Origin: CAJINA01 sp964636125
GTDB lineage: Bacteria > Desulfobacterota > Desulfobacteria > Desulfobacterales > CAJINA01
DNA: 64,000 bases
Direction: 5' to 3'
Assembly: GCA_964636125.1 (NCBI GenBank)
Contig: CAZWPX010000023.1
Span: 12,450 to 76,449, forward strand
Shown here: positions 57,651 to 64,000 of the stretch, in pieces
How positions within the stretch are numbered: the first letter of the stretch is position 1
Layout of the letters: each line of letters begins with the position of its first letter
Notes under the pieces: generated by a model
Told to the model about the DNA's origin: nothing
Databases searched by the model: none
The model's input: the letters and a program-made list of their open reading frames with translations, nothing else
Position numbers and translations under genes: made by a program

Positions 57651-59717
57651 TCACTCAAACATTTTCTTCAAACCATCCATAAAACTCCCTGAACTGCCGG
57701 ATTTCTTTTGGGCTGGCTTGGCCGTTGCTTTCTTTTTTGGGACGGCCTTTTTTTGCCTGGCAATGGCCACAGCTGTGCCGCACAGGTCTTTTTTGCCTGA
57801 CTCACCATCAACCAATAAAACCGCCAGGCCAAACGGTCCGAAAAGGGCAAACCCACCCACGGCTTTCCCGATGGTAATGGCCGCCTTTGTGGCATCAATG
57901 GCGAGTGCCGGTTCCGCCAGGGTTCCCCCCAATTTGAAAGGCTTGGCAAGGTTACCGAAGCTAAAATTTATTTTGCCGGTATCGCTTGTGCCGATACCCT
58001 TTTTTGCGATCGGTTCCAGAGCGATGTCGAGTTCCTCTGTTTTGAGGTTGATGGTCCCTTTACCAATAGCTTTCAAAGCAGGAGTATCAAGCACCAGGAC
58101 CCGTGTCGCGGCAAGCCCTTCAACAATATCAAATCTTGTGACGAAACAGTTTATTTCCGTCAGTTCCCCGGACCGGTCGCCGAGATTAAGCATCTGAAAA
58201 ATTCCGGCCCGCAGGTCGCCGCCCAGCACGCCCAAAAGACGGTTATTGAGTTGTCCTTTCCCCATGATGACACTCAGGCGGCCATTCATATTGGCCATTA
58301 ATTCAGCGACAGAACGACCCCGCCCGGACAGATCGACGCTGACATCCAGTTCGCCTTCAAGGGCATCCGAGATGTCAAGTTCCTTAAGCATGCGGCCCGC
58401 GTCCATATTGCGGATATCAACTGCGGCCGAGCCCACCAGCCTTCGTTTGACTTCCCGAACAGTCGCGCGGCCCTGTAATTTACCGGAACCAATGTCCGCT
58501 GACAGGGGTTTTAGGGTCATCCGGCCGTTTTTAAACGCAAGATTGAGTTTCAGGTTTTGCAAGGCGAATCGGGGCAACAGGCACTGCTTCACGCGGACCC
58601 CCACATCAGCGCCAATTCTTCTTAGCAGCCCCGGGGGGAAATGCTCGGCGGGGAACAGTTTTCGGCCGGGTTTGGATACAGCCGGTCCATCGCTTTTACT
58701 ATTCTCCCGGTCAAGTTTCCTGAAGTCCAGCTTGTCGGATGTCAGCGTAACATTGAAATAGGGTTTGCCGCTCCGCAATTTCATTAGGACGAAACCCTTT
58801 AAGTTATTCTTACCGGCAAGCAGGTTCAGGTTGCTGATTCTAATTGAATCCGTAATGTCACCGGAAATATGGAAAGTGGCCCTGGTGCTGGTTTTAAACG
58901 GCAGGTTTAATCCGGCGACCCTGGCCGGCTTGGAGATATCCTGGCTGGTGATTTGAGCATTTAGTTCAAGCCCTTTGCCATTGAAAACATCTTTGGCCTC
59001 CCCTGTAATCTCCACAGTTGAAGCGGCTGCCTGAATCGAAATTTCCAACGGCCAGGGCTCGTCCGGGTCAATGAGCTTGTCAATCGGTCCCACGGTTCCT
59101 TTAACCATGATGGGCAGCTTGTTGTAATCAGCATCAATATCCAGGGATGAGGGGTTAGTGGGGCCGGAGGATTTTAGGTAGCACCGTTTTATCCGCAGGA
59201 CCACAGGGGCGTTTGGACGAGCGCCTTTAAATACCAGGCGGCTATCCAGAATCCGGACATCTTTGAGGAATATTTCCGGCAGGTAGATCTGGCCGCTATC
59301 TTCGGATACGGCTGTGGTTGGGCCGGGCGCAGCAAAGGGTAGATTCAACAGCCCTTTTTGATTCATCTCAATAAAAATATCAGACTCAGACAGGGACACT
59401 TTGCGTATTTCAACAGTGCCGGTGAGCAGAGACAAAAGGGCCAGCTGCAGCTCAAATTTTTTAATATGGAGCATCCGGGGCCGGGTGCCCCATGCGGCAT
59501 TTTGCAGGGACACGTCTTCAATCACCAGGGTCGGTGAAAAGCCGATCTTCATCCCTATATTGCCCTGGATAGTGAGATCACGCCCCGTCAGGTCGTGGGT
59601 TGCGGCAATAATGTCCGGTTTGAGCTGATCAAAATCATAGGTCTGGATGTAAGCGGACAGAATTACCACGCCAACAAGGAACAGGATGGCCAGGCACACG
59701 GAAATTTTCCATACCAT
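57651..59717 (-). CDS. AsmA-family inner-membrane-anchored protein
   Basis: A 688-residue AsmA-like protein. ATG 59717 (MVWKISVCLAILFLVGVVIL) puts the single N-terminal membrane anchor at the start; ATG 59774 would add 19 polar residues and overlap the ATPase relic. DLTGRDLTIQGNIGMKIGFS, FSPTLVIEDVSLQNAAWGTR, and the C-terminal repeats GELDVSVDLSGRG and GKGTINLKTEELDIALEPIA are typical. The large domain is periplasmic and would form a hydrophobic beta groove linked to lipid transport to the outer membrane. The Lys-rich tail is on the periplasmic side. It stands alone. Confidence 0.87.
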   Translation of the reverse strand: MVWKISVCLAILFLVGVVILSAYIQTYDFDQLKPDIIAATHDLTGRDLTIQGNIGMKIGFSPTLVIEDVSLQNAAWGTRPRMLHIKKFELQLALLSLLTGTVEIRKVSLSESDIFIEMNQKGLLNLPFAAPGPTTAVSEDSGQIYLPEIFLKDVRILDSRLVFKGARPNAPVVLRIKRCYLKSSGPTNPSSLDIDADYNKLPIMVKGTVGPIDKLIDPDEPWPLEISIQAAASTVEITGEAKDVFNGKGLELNAQITSQDISKPARVAGLNLPFKTSTRATFHISGDITDSIRISNLNLLAGKNNLKGFVLMKLRSGKPYFNVTLTSDKLDFRKLDRENSKSDGPAVSKPGRKLFPAEHFPPGLLRRIGADVGVRVKQCLLPRFALQNLKLNLAFKNGRMTLKPLSADIGSGKLQGRATVREVKRRLVGSAAVDIRNMDAGRMLKELDISDALEGELDVSVDLSGRGRSVAELMANMNGRLSVIMGKGQLNNRLLGVLGGDLRAGIFQMLNLGDRSGELTEINCFVTRFDIVEGLAATRVLVLDTPALKAIGKGTINLKTEELDIALEPIAKKGIGTSDTGKINFSFGNLAKPFKLGGTLAEPALAIDATKAAITIGKAVGGFALFGPFGLAVLLVDGESGKKDLCGTAVAIARQKKAVPKKKATAKPAQKKSGSSGSFMDGLKKMFE

Positions 59718-59778
59718 TTCAGGGGCCTTTGTTTCAGTTGAATGCTTTACTGGTAAAATCAGGAAGTCGCCCAATTAC

Positions 59779-60058
59779 GAACTGAACTCGGCCCACCGGA
59801 AACGGAATTTCTCCCAGGGAAAAATCGAGTAAAGAGCCTGCGGCGATAACATGCAACCCGGGTCTTTCTTCATAAAGATATCGCAGTGCCGTGAGTGCCC
59901 GGGGACAGGCCTGTATTTCATCCAGAAACAGCAGGGTTTTACCGGGCTTAATTTTCTTGCCGGAATGCAATTCCCAGTCGCGATAAAACGGTCTTGCTGC
60001 TGAGGTCATCTTGAAAAATTGCGTGTAGATCAGTGCGTTTTTCCAGATCTACCTTCAA
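59779..60058 (-). pseudogene. frameshifted remnant of an AAA (DUF4143-type) ATPase
   Basis: The Walker B region TLLFLDEIQACPRALTALRY and ERPGLHVIAAGSLLDFSLGE are clear, but the N-terminal part (VDLEKRTDLHAIFQDDLSSK) lies in another frame, and Walker A and the C-terminal DUF4143 domain are missing. The fragment ends where the AsmA-family leader begins. A decayed orphan gene. Confidence 0.75.
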
Positions 60059-60225
60059 CATGCTTTTAAAATGATTCTGGCCAAATATTGAATGCTCGGC
60101 AGTGTATTGCCGCATATTAAAAGTGGCAATGCCGGCATGGACGATATGCTTTACAAGGTCTCCTATGCCGCATGCTATGATGATGCTGACCTGTGTAAAC
60201 TGGCGAAATCATTTGAAGCCATGCA

Positions 60226-60470
60226 GAGCGATTGGCAAACAGATTGTTTTCGGTTTGAATATCACTGCTGATGGAAATGTCCACTTAATTTTTGAACTGT
60301 TTGAAGGGAATCGCACCGATAATACAACCCATGTCCCCAATTGGAAAGCCCTTCGAGAATTCCTGGAAAAAGTGGATACCGTATCATTTGGGTTCAAAGC
60401 AGCGCAAAAAAGCAACAGGACAAAAATCGGCGGGAAAGAGGATGTACCCCACCAAATCCATTTTAAATAA
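60226..60470 (+). pseudogene. IS1634-like transposase fragment
   Basis: KQIVFGLNITADGNVHLIFE and NRTDNTTHVPNWKALREFL match the central DDE region of IS1634-type transposases. Upstream and downstream parts are missing. The frame changes near 60226, where an unrelated short piece (MDDMLYKVSYAACYDDADL, 60136 on) adjoins. Its right end abuts a truncated antitoxin gene. Confidence 0.6.
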
Positions 60471-60492
60471 GGTATTACACAAACCCACGAAC

Positions 60493-60600
60493 TCATATTG
60501 CAATCAGAAACGATTTAGAGCGTGCTGTAGATTTGGCCAAAGCATCTAATTTTTCGGATATTTTTTTGTCAATGCGGCCGGATACTGGAACGGTTTCCAT
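60493..60600 (-). pseudogene. ribbon-helix-helix antitoxin, C-terminally truncated
   Basis: A good ribosome site (AAAGGAGG) precedes ATG 60600. The 35 codons (VPVSGRIDKKISEKLDALAK, STARSKSFLIAI) match the DNA-binding arm of CopG/ParD-type antitoxins. The frame stops exactly where the transposase fragment begins, so the toxin-binding tail and the partner toxin are lost. Confidence 0.6.
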
Positions 60601-60715
60601 TAATTTGGCCTCCTTTGTAATGATTGTGTACATCCAGTCCTAACTTTGCAAGCGAAATGGCCGTACTGACGAAGGGAAAAAGGTGCGGAAACCTCCGAAT
60701 TGGCAAAATAATCCG

Positions 60716-60905
60716 ACATTACAAAGAAAATTCAAAGGGATATTCACCGCTCTGCTTTAAGAAAACTGCGGATGATGAATAGGGCCGAGTCATTGAATGA
60801 TCTCAGAGTGCCCCCGGGGAACCGGCTATAAGGATTAAGGGGATCACGTAAAGGGCAATACAGCATCCGCATCAACGATCAATGGCGGATCCGCTTTCTT
60901 TGGCC
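60716..60905 (+). pseudogene. decayed higB toxin copy
   Basis: Strongly similar to codons 18-80 of the intact higB at 63018 (DIHRSALRKLRMMNRAESLN; then QYSIRINDQWRIRFLW). A TAA follows PPGNRL, a few codons (LEGLQGL region) are deleted, and the end is replaced. No antitoxin follows. The 60906-61039 remainder has a short minus-strand helical frame (STREQIKAAEKELAELYHRR) of unknown origin. Confidence 0.8.
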
Positions 60906-61039
60906 TTTCCAACCTATCCAACACCATCTTTCGACGGTGATATAGCTCCGCAAGCTCTTTTTCTGCAGCCTTGATCTGTTCCCTGGTAGACGATAATCTT
61001 TTTCCGTGGTAGTGAGTAAAATTTCATTCAGCAGACCAA

Positions 61040-61954
61040 TTATTTCCATGACCCGCCCGGTTGCCAGACCTTATCTAAAATCCTTGCTCCCGATGCATAT
61101 TTTAGAGGAGGAACTAAGAAACTACCCAATTCAGAAATGACCTTTTCAAACTCGGCAGGCATGTGGGCAATATCATTTTTCCTCAAAAACGCACCCCATT
61201 GAGTCTGTTTTGCCGGGTCAGATGAGAAATCTTCAGTAAGAGAAAAAGGCCTCTTGGCCGGTAAATCTGTTTTACGCCTTTTAAAAGTAGCCTGGATGGC
61301 TTTGACCAGAATTTCACCCTTAAAAGAAAAAAAACGGGACAACCAAAATAAGTCAAAAAAATCTTTCATCCGACTGTTACGAATTCCCAGGATAACTGCA
61401 GCCTGTATCTTCTCCGCGATCACAGTTTCCTTAGTATAAGACTGGACCTGTGCATTCGGCATGTCCAGCAAAGCCGGGAATGAAAGGGGAACAGGGCCTG
61501 GTGTTATGGCGTCCCCGAAAGCAATATCAATCCGGACAGGTATTGTTGCCTTACCAAGGAATGCCTTCATTTTGATACACTGCCCACCGTAATCCATATC
61601 GTCCCGAATTTCAGAAATAGAAATATTATCGGTATCAAAAACCAATCCATCATGGTCCACTTTTGTCCAGCAAATTTCTGAAACAATCTTCAGAAGCCAC
61701 GCTGGTGAACTTTCTCTAAAACCCGACAAACCAAGATCCTGAGTCGGTCGGTAAGGTTGATCAGCCCAGGCTGAAATAAGGAGAGCCCCCTTAAGAGCAA
61801 ATTTGTCTCCGTGCCCTGATTGGCATAGTCGAAATAGAAACCGTTCCAGAGTAAATCGAGTAAGCAGGAATTGAAAACCTTCTCCACGCTCTTTCCTGAG
61901 ATTCATCAGGCGCTGCCGAACGGAGTGAGACATGTTCTTAATATCCGCATTCAT
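61040..61954 (-). CDS. abiEii: AbiEii-family nucleotidyltransferase toxin with altered active site
   Basis: A 304-residue toxin of the type IV AbiE system, which blocks growth by nucleotidyl transfer to tRNA or other targets. LKGALLISAW and RIDIAFGD are conserved. The metal-binding motif usually reading RPTRDLDLLG here reads RPTQDLGLSG: Asp73 remains but the second Asp is Gly75, one base change (GAT to GGT). IAEKIQAAVILGIRNSRMKD is the later conserved block. ATG 61954 overlaps the antitoxin stop (ATGA). With one catalytic Asp gone, the toxin may be inactive or attenuated. Confidence 0.85.
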   Translation of the reverse strand: MNADIKNMSHSVRQRLMNLRKERGEGFQFLLTRFTLERFLFRLCQSGHGDKFALKGALLISAWADQPYRPTQDLGLSGFRESSPAWLLKIVSEICWTKVDHDGLVFDTDNISISEIRDDMDYGGQCIKMKAFLGKATIPVRIDIAFGDAITPGPVPLSFPALLDMPNAQVQSYTKETVIAEKIQAAVILGIRNSRMKDFFDLFWLSRFFSFKGEILVKAIQATFKRRKTDLPAKRPFSLTEDFSSDPAKQTQWGAFLRKNDIAHMPAEFEKVISELGSFLVPPLKYASGARILDKVWQPGGSWK

Positions 61955-62559
61955 ATCATTGCTTCCATATAGGGTCTCATAATGTTCGCCACCCGACACA
62001 CTTGGGCAAAATGCCAGAGTTCATCACTTGTGCATTTTCTTTCCCGCAAACATTCTTTAAGCGCTTCCAAGGCCACATCCAGTCCGATTTTATTGCGGTA
62101 TTTAAAACAATCGGCAACAGTTTTTGCCGGGTTATAGAACCGCACGGGAACCCCTTCGATAACCTTTTCCTCCACACCCAGGTCCATAGCCTGGCCTGAA
62201 AATCGAAAAACCCGCAATGGTGGAAAATCGACTTTTGGTTTACGTACCCCGCGGTCAACCGCCATCCAGATCTGGTGAGGATTCTGTGTACCAATGTGGT
62301 GATAAACCAGGGCGCTCAGTAGGCATATAACTCCGTGTGGGACGCGTTTGGCTGCTTGAGCAAAGTCATGCAACTCCGTAACATCACAGTCGGCTGAAAT
62401 ATATAGCCCCCTCCCGGATCGTATCAGGAGTCCTTTTTCACACAGCCTGCGTAGATACTCGGGATGCAAACCAGCCTGGCGAATCTCCCGGGCTCGAACC
62501 ACCCCGGTATTCTGGACCATCCTCATTATTGTTTCTTCTGGCTTTTGGTAATTGGCCAT
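61951..62559 (-). CDS. abiEi: AbiEi-family antitoxin/transcriptional regulator
   Basis: A 202-residue antitoxin. N-terminal winged HTH (~12-55: GVVRAREIRQAGLHPEYLRR), then the AbiEi core with GVICLLSALVYHHIGTQNPH, VRFYNPAKTVADCFKYRNKI and GLDVALEALKECL. In this family it represses its own promoter and counteracts AbiEii without binding it. It is translationally coupled to the toxin. The 62560-62732 interval upstream is AT-rich and presumably holds the promoter; no clear operator is seen. Confidence 0.88.
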   Translation of the reverse strand: MANYQKPEETIMRMVQNTGVVRAREIRQAGLHPEYLRRLCEKGLLIRSGRGLYISADCDVTELHDFAQAAKRVPHGVICLLSALVYHHIGTQNPHQIWMAVDRGVRKPKVDFPPLRVFRFSGQAMDLGVEEKVIEGVPVRFYNPAKTVADCFKYRNKIGLDVALEALKECLRERKCTSDELWHFAQVCRVANIMRPYMEAMI

Positions 62560-62732
62560 TGTGTTATTATGTATACTTTTATTCAGTTTTATAACCTTTT
62601 TGTCACATTAGCATTTTGTCTTGAAATGTCAAGTAGATCCTAAGAGTAAGTATCAAATAGGACCTCCTGAATGGAAACACCGCTGAACTACGCTGGCTGG
62701 AAATCAATGACTGCTGAAATGAAAACCCAAAC

Positions 62733-62770
62733 AAAAAAAGGACCGAGCTATTCCAACGCAGTCCTTTTTC
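62733..62770. terminator. terminator-like hairpin beside the left tRNA fragment
   Basis: AAAAAGGAC pairs with GTCCTTTTT around a 17-nt loop, with A/T tracts on both sides. On the minus strand it lies directly after the tRNA-Arg 3' end, as a tRNA terminator would. Confidence 0.6.
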
Positions 62771-62778
62771 AATTTTTC

Positions 62779-62823
62779 TGGTACGCCCGGCCCGATTCGA
62801 ACGGGCGGCCTACGGATTCGAAG
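62779..62823 (-). repeat. tRNA-Arg(UCG) 3' fragment, probable attachment site, left copy
   Basis: On the minus strand these 45 bases are exactly tRNA positions 32-76: anticodon loop CTTCGAA (anticodon TCG), half stem TCCGT, variable AGGCC, T-arm GCCCG-TTCGAAT-CGGGC, acceptor strand CGGGCGT, A, CCA. The 5' half is absent. An identical copy is at 63698-63742. Starting at the anticodon loop is characteristic of tyrosine-integrase att cores. Confidence 0.8.
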
Positions 62824-62981
62824 GGCACAGTAGCCACTTATAGGTAAAGTATGTAATTTCAACAAATTGTATTCACAGGCATTTCTGGTACCGTGTTTGG
62901 TTTCGTTTGGAAATGTTTAGAAAAATTTGACCTTGACGGGCACATTCTGGGCACACCACCCCCCCTCCAACATCTACCCGC

Positions 62982-63008
62982 TTGACATTTAACGCGTAGC
63001 GTTATACG
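62982..63008 (+). promoter_or_regulatory. higBA promoter and operator
   Basis: TTGACA (62982-62987) and TATACG (63003-63008), 15 bp apart, lie just before higB. The perfect palindrome TAACGC-GTA-GCGTTA (62990-63004) fills the spacer, the expected site for autorepression by HigA. Only ~10 bp separate the -10 from ATG 63018, so the message is nearly leaderless. Confidence 0.65.
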
Positions 63009-63017
63009 GTTGTTTCA

Positions 63018-63299
63018 ATGATTAGATCATTCAGGTGCAAAGAGACGGAAAAAATATTCCTTCGAAGGTTTACAAAGAAAATTCCCAGGGACATTCATCG
63101 CTCTTCTTTAAGAAAACTGCGAATGTTGAATCGGGCCGAATCTCTGAATGATCTCAGGGTGCCGCCGGGGAACAGACTGGAAGGGCTACAGGGATTGCGT
63201 AAAAGGCAATACAGCATCCGCATCAACGATCAATGGCGGATCTGCTTTCTCTGGCGGGAGGATGGCGTTCATGATGTTGAAATCGTGGATTATCATTAG
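63018..63299 (+). CDS. higB: HigB toxin (RelE-superfamily mRNA interferase)
   Basis: A 93-residue toxin of the HigB type: FLRRFTKKIPRDIHRSSLRK, LNDLRVPPGNRLEGLQG, and QYSIRINDQWRICFLW with C-terminal DVEIVDYH. The Arg/His/Trp-rich end holds the usual catalytic residues for ribosome-dependent mRNA cleavage. Toxin-first order followed 3 bp later by the antitoxin is typical of higBA. The pair lies between two tRNA-Arg fragments, suggesting it helps retain a mobile element. A decayed copy is at 60716. Confidence 0.93.
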   Translation: MIRSFRCKETEKIFLRRFTKKIPRDIHRSSLRKLRMLNRAESLNDLRVPPGNRLEGLQGLRKRQYSIRINDQWRICFLWREDGVHDVEIVDYH

Positions 63300-63302
63300 G
63301 GG

Positions 63303-63617
63303 GTGATGACAATGCCTGCTGAAAAAATGGCCCCGGTGCATCCGGGTGAAATACTGCTGGAAGAGTTTTTGAAGCCGATGAATCTAAGTCAGAATCGACT
63401 GGCCCTTGATATCCGGGTACCCGCCCGCCGTATCAACGAAATCGTACACGGCAAACGCCGGGTCACGGCCGACACGGCACTGAGACTTGCAAAGTATTTC
63501 GATATGTCACCTCAGTTCTGGTTAGGACTTCAGATGGATTACGACCTGGATATGGCCGAAGATCAATTATCCGGTCGTATCAACAAGGAAGTCCAAATTT
63601 ATCAGAAAACAGCTTAA
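63303..63617 (+). CDS. higA: HigA antitoxin
   Basis: A 104-residue Xre-type antitoxin (VapI/HigA). HPGEILLEEFLKPMNLSQNR opens the HTH, followed by ARRINEIVHGKRRVTADTAL and YFDMSPQFWLGLQMDYDL, all hallmarks. It neutralises HigB and represses the operon through its HTH. GTG 63303, ATG 63306 and ATG 63312 are possible starts; TAGGGGG lies just upstream and would serve ATG 63312 best. A terminator hairpin follows. Confidence 0.93.
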   Translation: MMTMPAEKMAPVHPGEILLEEFLKPMNLSQNRLALDIRVPARRINEIVHGKRRVTADTALRLAKYFDMSPQFWLGLQMDYDLDMAEDQLSGRINKEVQIYQKTA

Positions 63618-63656
63618 GCTGACACATTCGCAGCATTCCGGAACTTCAGACAAAGC

Positions 63657-63695
63657 AGGCAGTGGCACTTTGATTATGCCACTGCCTATTGTTTT
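63657..63695. terminator. terminator after higA and beside the right tRNA fragment
   Basis: An 11-bp perfect stem AGGCAGTGGCA/TGCCACTGCCT with a 9-nt loop, followed by ATTGTTTTC. It ends the higBA transcript and, on the other strand, lies just after the tRNA-Arg CCA end, so it could serve both. Confidence 0.7.
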
Positions 63696-63697
63696 CT

Positions 63698-63742
63698 TGG
63701 TACGCCCGGCCCGATTCGAACGGGCGGCCTACGGATTCGAAG
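63698..63742 (-). repeat. tRNA-Arg(UCG) 3' fragment, probable attachment site, right copy
   Basis: Identical over 45 bp to 62779-62823, and again lacks the tRNA 5' half: bases after 63742 do not form a D-arm or the ACGCCCG acceptor strand. It marks the right border of an ~0.9-kb higBA unit. Confidence 0.8.
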
Positions 63743-64000
63743 AAAAGAATAGCCGAGTTTCCCAACCTCCTGAAAGTTCACAACTATTTGTAATTAAAAC
63801 CTTTTCAATTTTCGCAATTTTCTTTAATTGTGTGTGATTTTTGCTGATTTTGGAATTTTTCTCACACAAACCCACACACGCATACTGCCTTAAGCCCACC
63901 GTCATAAAATGACCGTAAGACTTGTCAAGTTAAGGATGTAACAAGATCACTGCTGTCCTAAATAAAAGAAGTTAACGATTTGCCGTACATAAAACCAGTC
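63743..64000. other. AT-rich element-proximal region, no gene seen
   Basis: The last 258 bp contain no coding frame with family resemblance. They include CACACAAACCCACACACGC, a short iterated motif near 63863, which could be integrase arm-type sites or the end of an element continuing past the window. Confidence 0.4.

Noticed and set aside
62779..62823. Intact tRNA gene
   Set aside because: Only the 3' half from the anticodon loop is present; the D-arm and 5' acceptor strand are missing at both copies.

Overview
The window looks like a chromosomal segment of an anaerobic, probably sulfate-reducing member of the Desulfobacterota (Desulfobacterales-like). This is inferred from gene content: an hgcAB mercury-methylation pair, a PUFA-synthase-type locus, a large Mrp-type antiporter operon, many hybrid histidine kinases and abundant dispersed intergenic hairpins. 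No rRNA or intact tRNA is present to confirm it.

Layout. (1) 1-10.9 kb, + strand: end of a Pfa (polyunsaturated fatty acid/secondary lipid) synthase locus, with a truncated KS/AT protein, a 2.4k-residue KS-CLF-AT-DH-DH protein and the PfaD enoyl reductase. (2) 11.1-13.9 kb, +: an ArsR-type regulator with a palindrome over its own promoter, then hgcA, hgcB and a periplasmic solute-binding protein. (3) 14.9-25.1 kb, - strand: a thirteen-gene Mrp/MBH-like cation/proton antiporter operon with four NuoL/M/N-like subunits and an embedded cyclic-nucleotide-binding protein, headed by a good sigma-54 promoter. (4) 25.4-35.3 kb: mixed small genes and gene remnants (lipoprotein, Rossmann carrier protein, SpmA-SpmB fusion, Cys-rich micropeptide, Nudix, GAF hybrid kinase, epimerase, nitroreductase, M23 peptidase, REC-HK-REC). 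(5) 35.6-52.2 kb, +: the most unusual region. A sigma-54 promoter precedes a LEPR-XLL/DUF4347 repetitive surface protein, a hybrid kinase with two HPt domains, a periplasmic adaptor, a GAF-HlyD fusion, a PqqD-like/M50-protease/HlyD fusion, a shortened SecA-like ATPase and an OmpA-TolC fusion. It reads as a dedicated export system in which a SecA-like ATPase takes the place of the ABC transporter of type I secretion. (6) 52.5-59.8 kb: a truncated 7TM-PAS sensor, a second sigma-54-preceded GAF hybrid kinase, a coiled-coil protein and an AsmA-family protein. (7) 59.8-64 kb: a decayed mobile zone with ATPase, transposase, antitoxin and higB remnants, an AbiE toxin-antitoxin pair whose toxin has lost an active-site Asp, and an intact higBA pair between two identical 45-bp tRNA-Arg(UCG) 3' ends that look like tyrosine-recombinase attachment sites.

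Three near-consensus sigma-54 promoters (antiporter operon, LEPR locus, GAF kinase) suggest that envelope energetics, surface-protein export and signalling are under enhancer-dependent control. No enhancer-binding activator is encoded in the window. All family assignments are from reading motifs; no database search was run.
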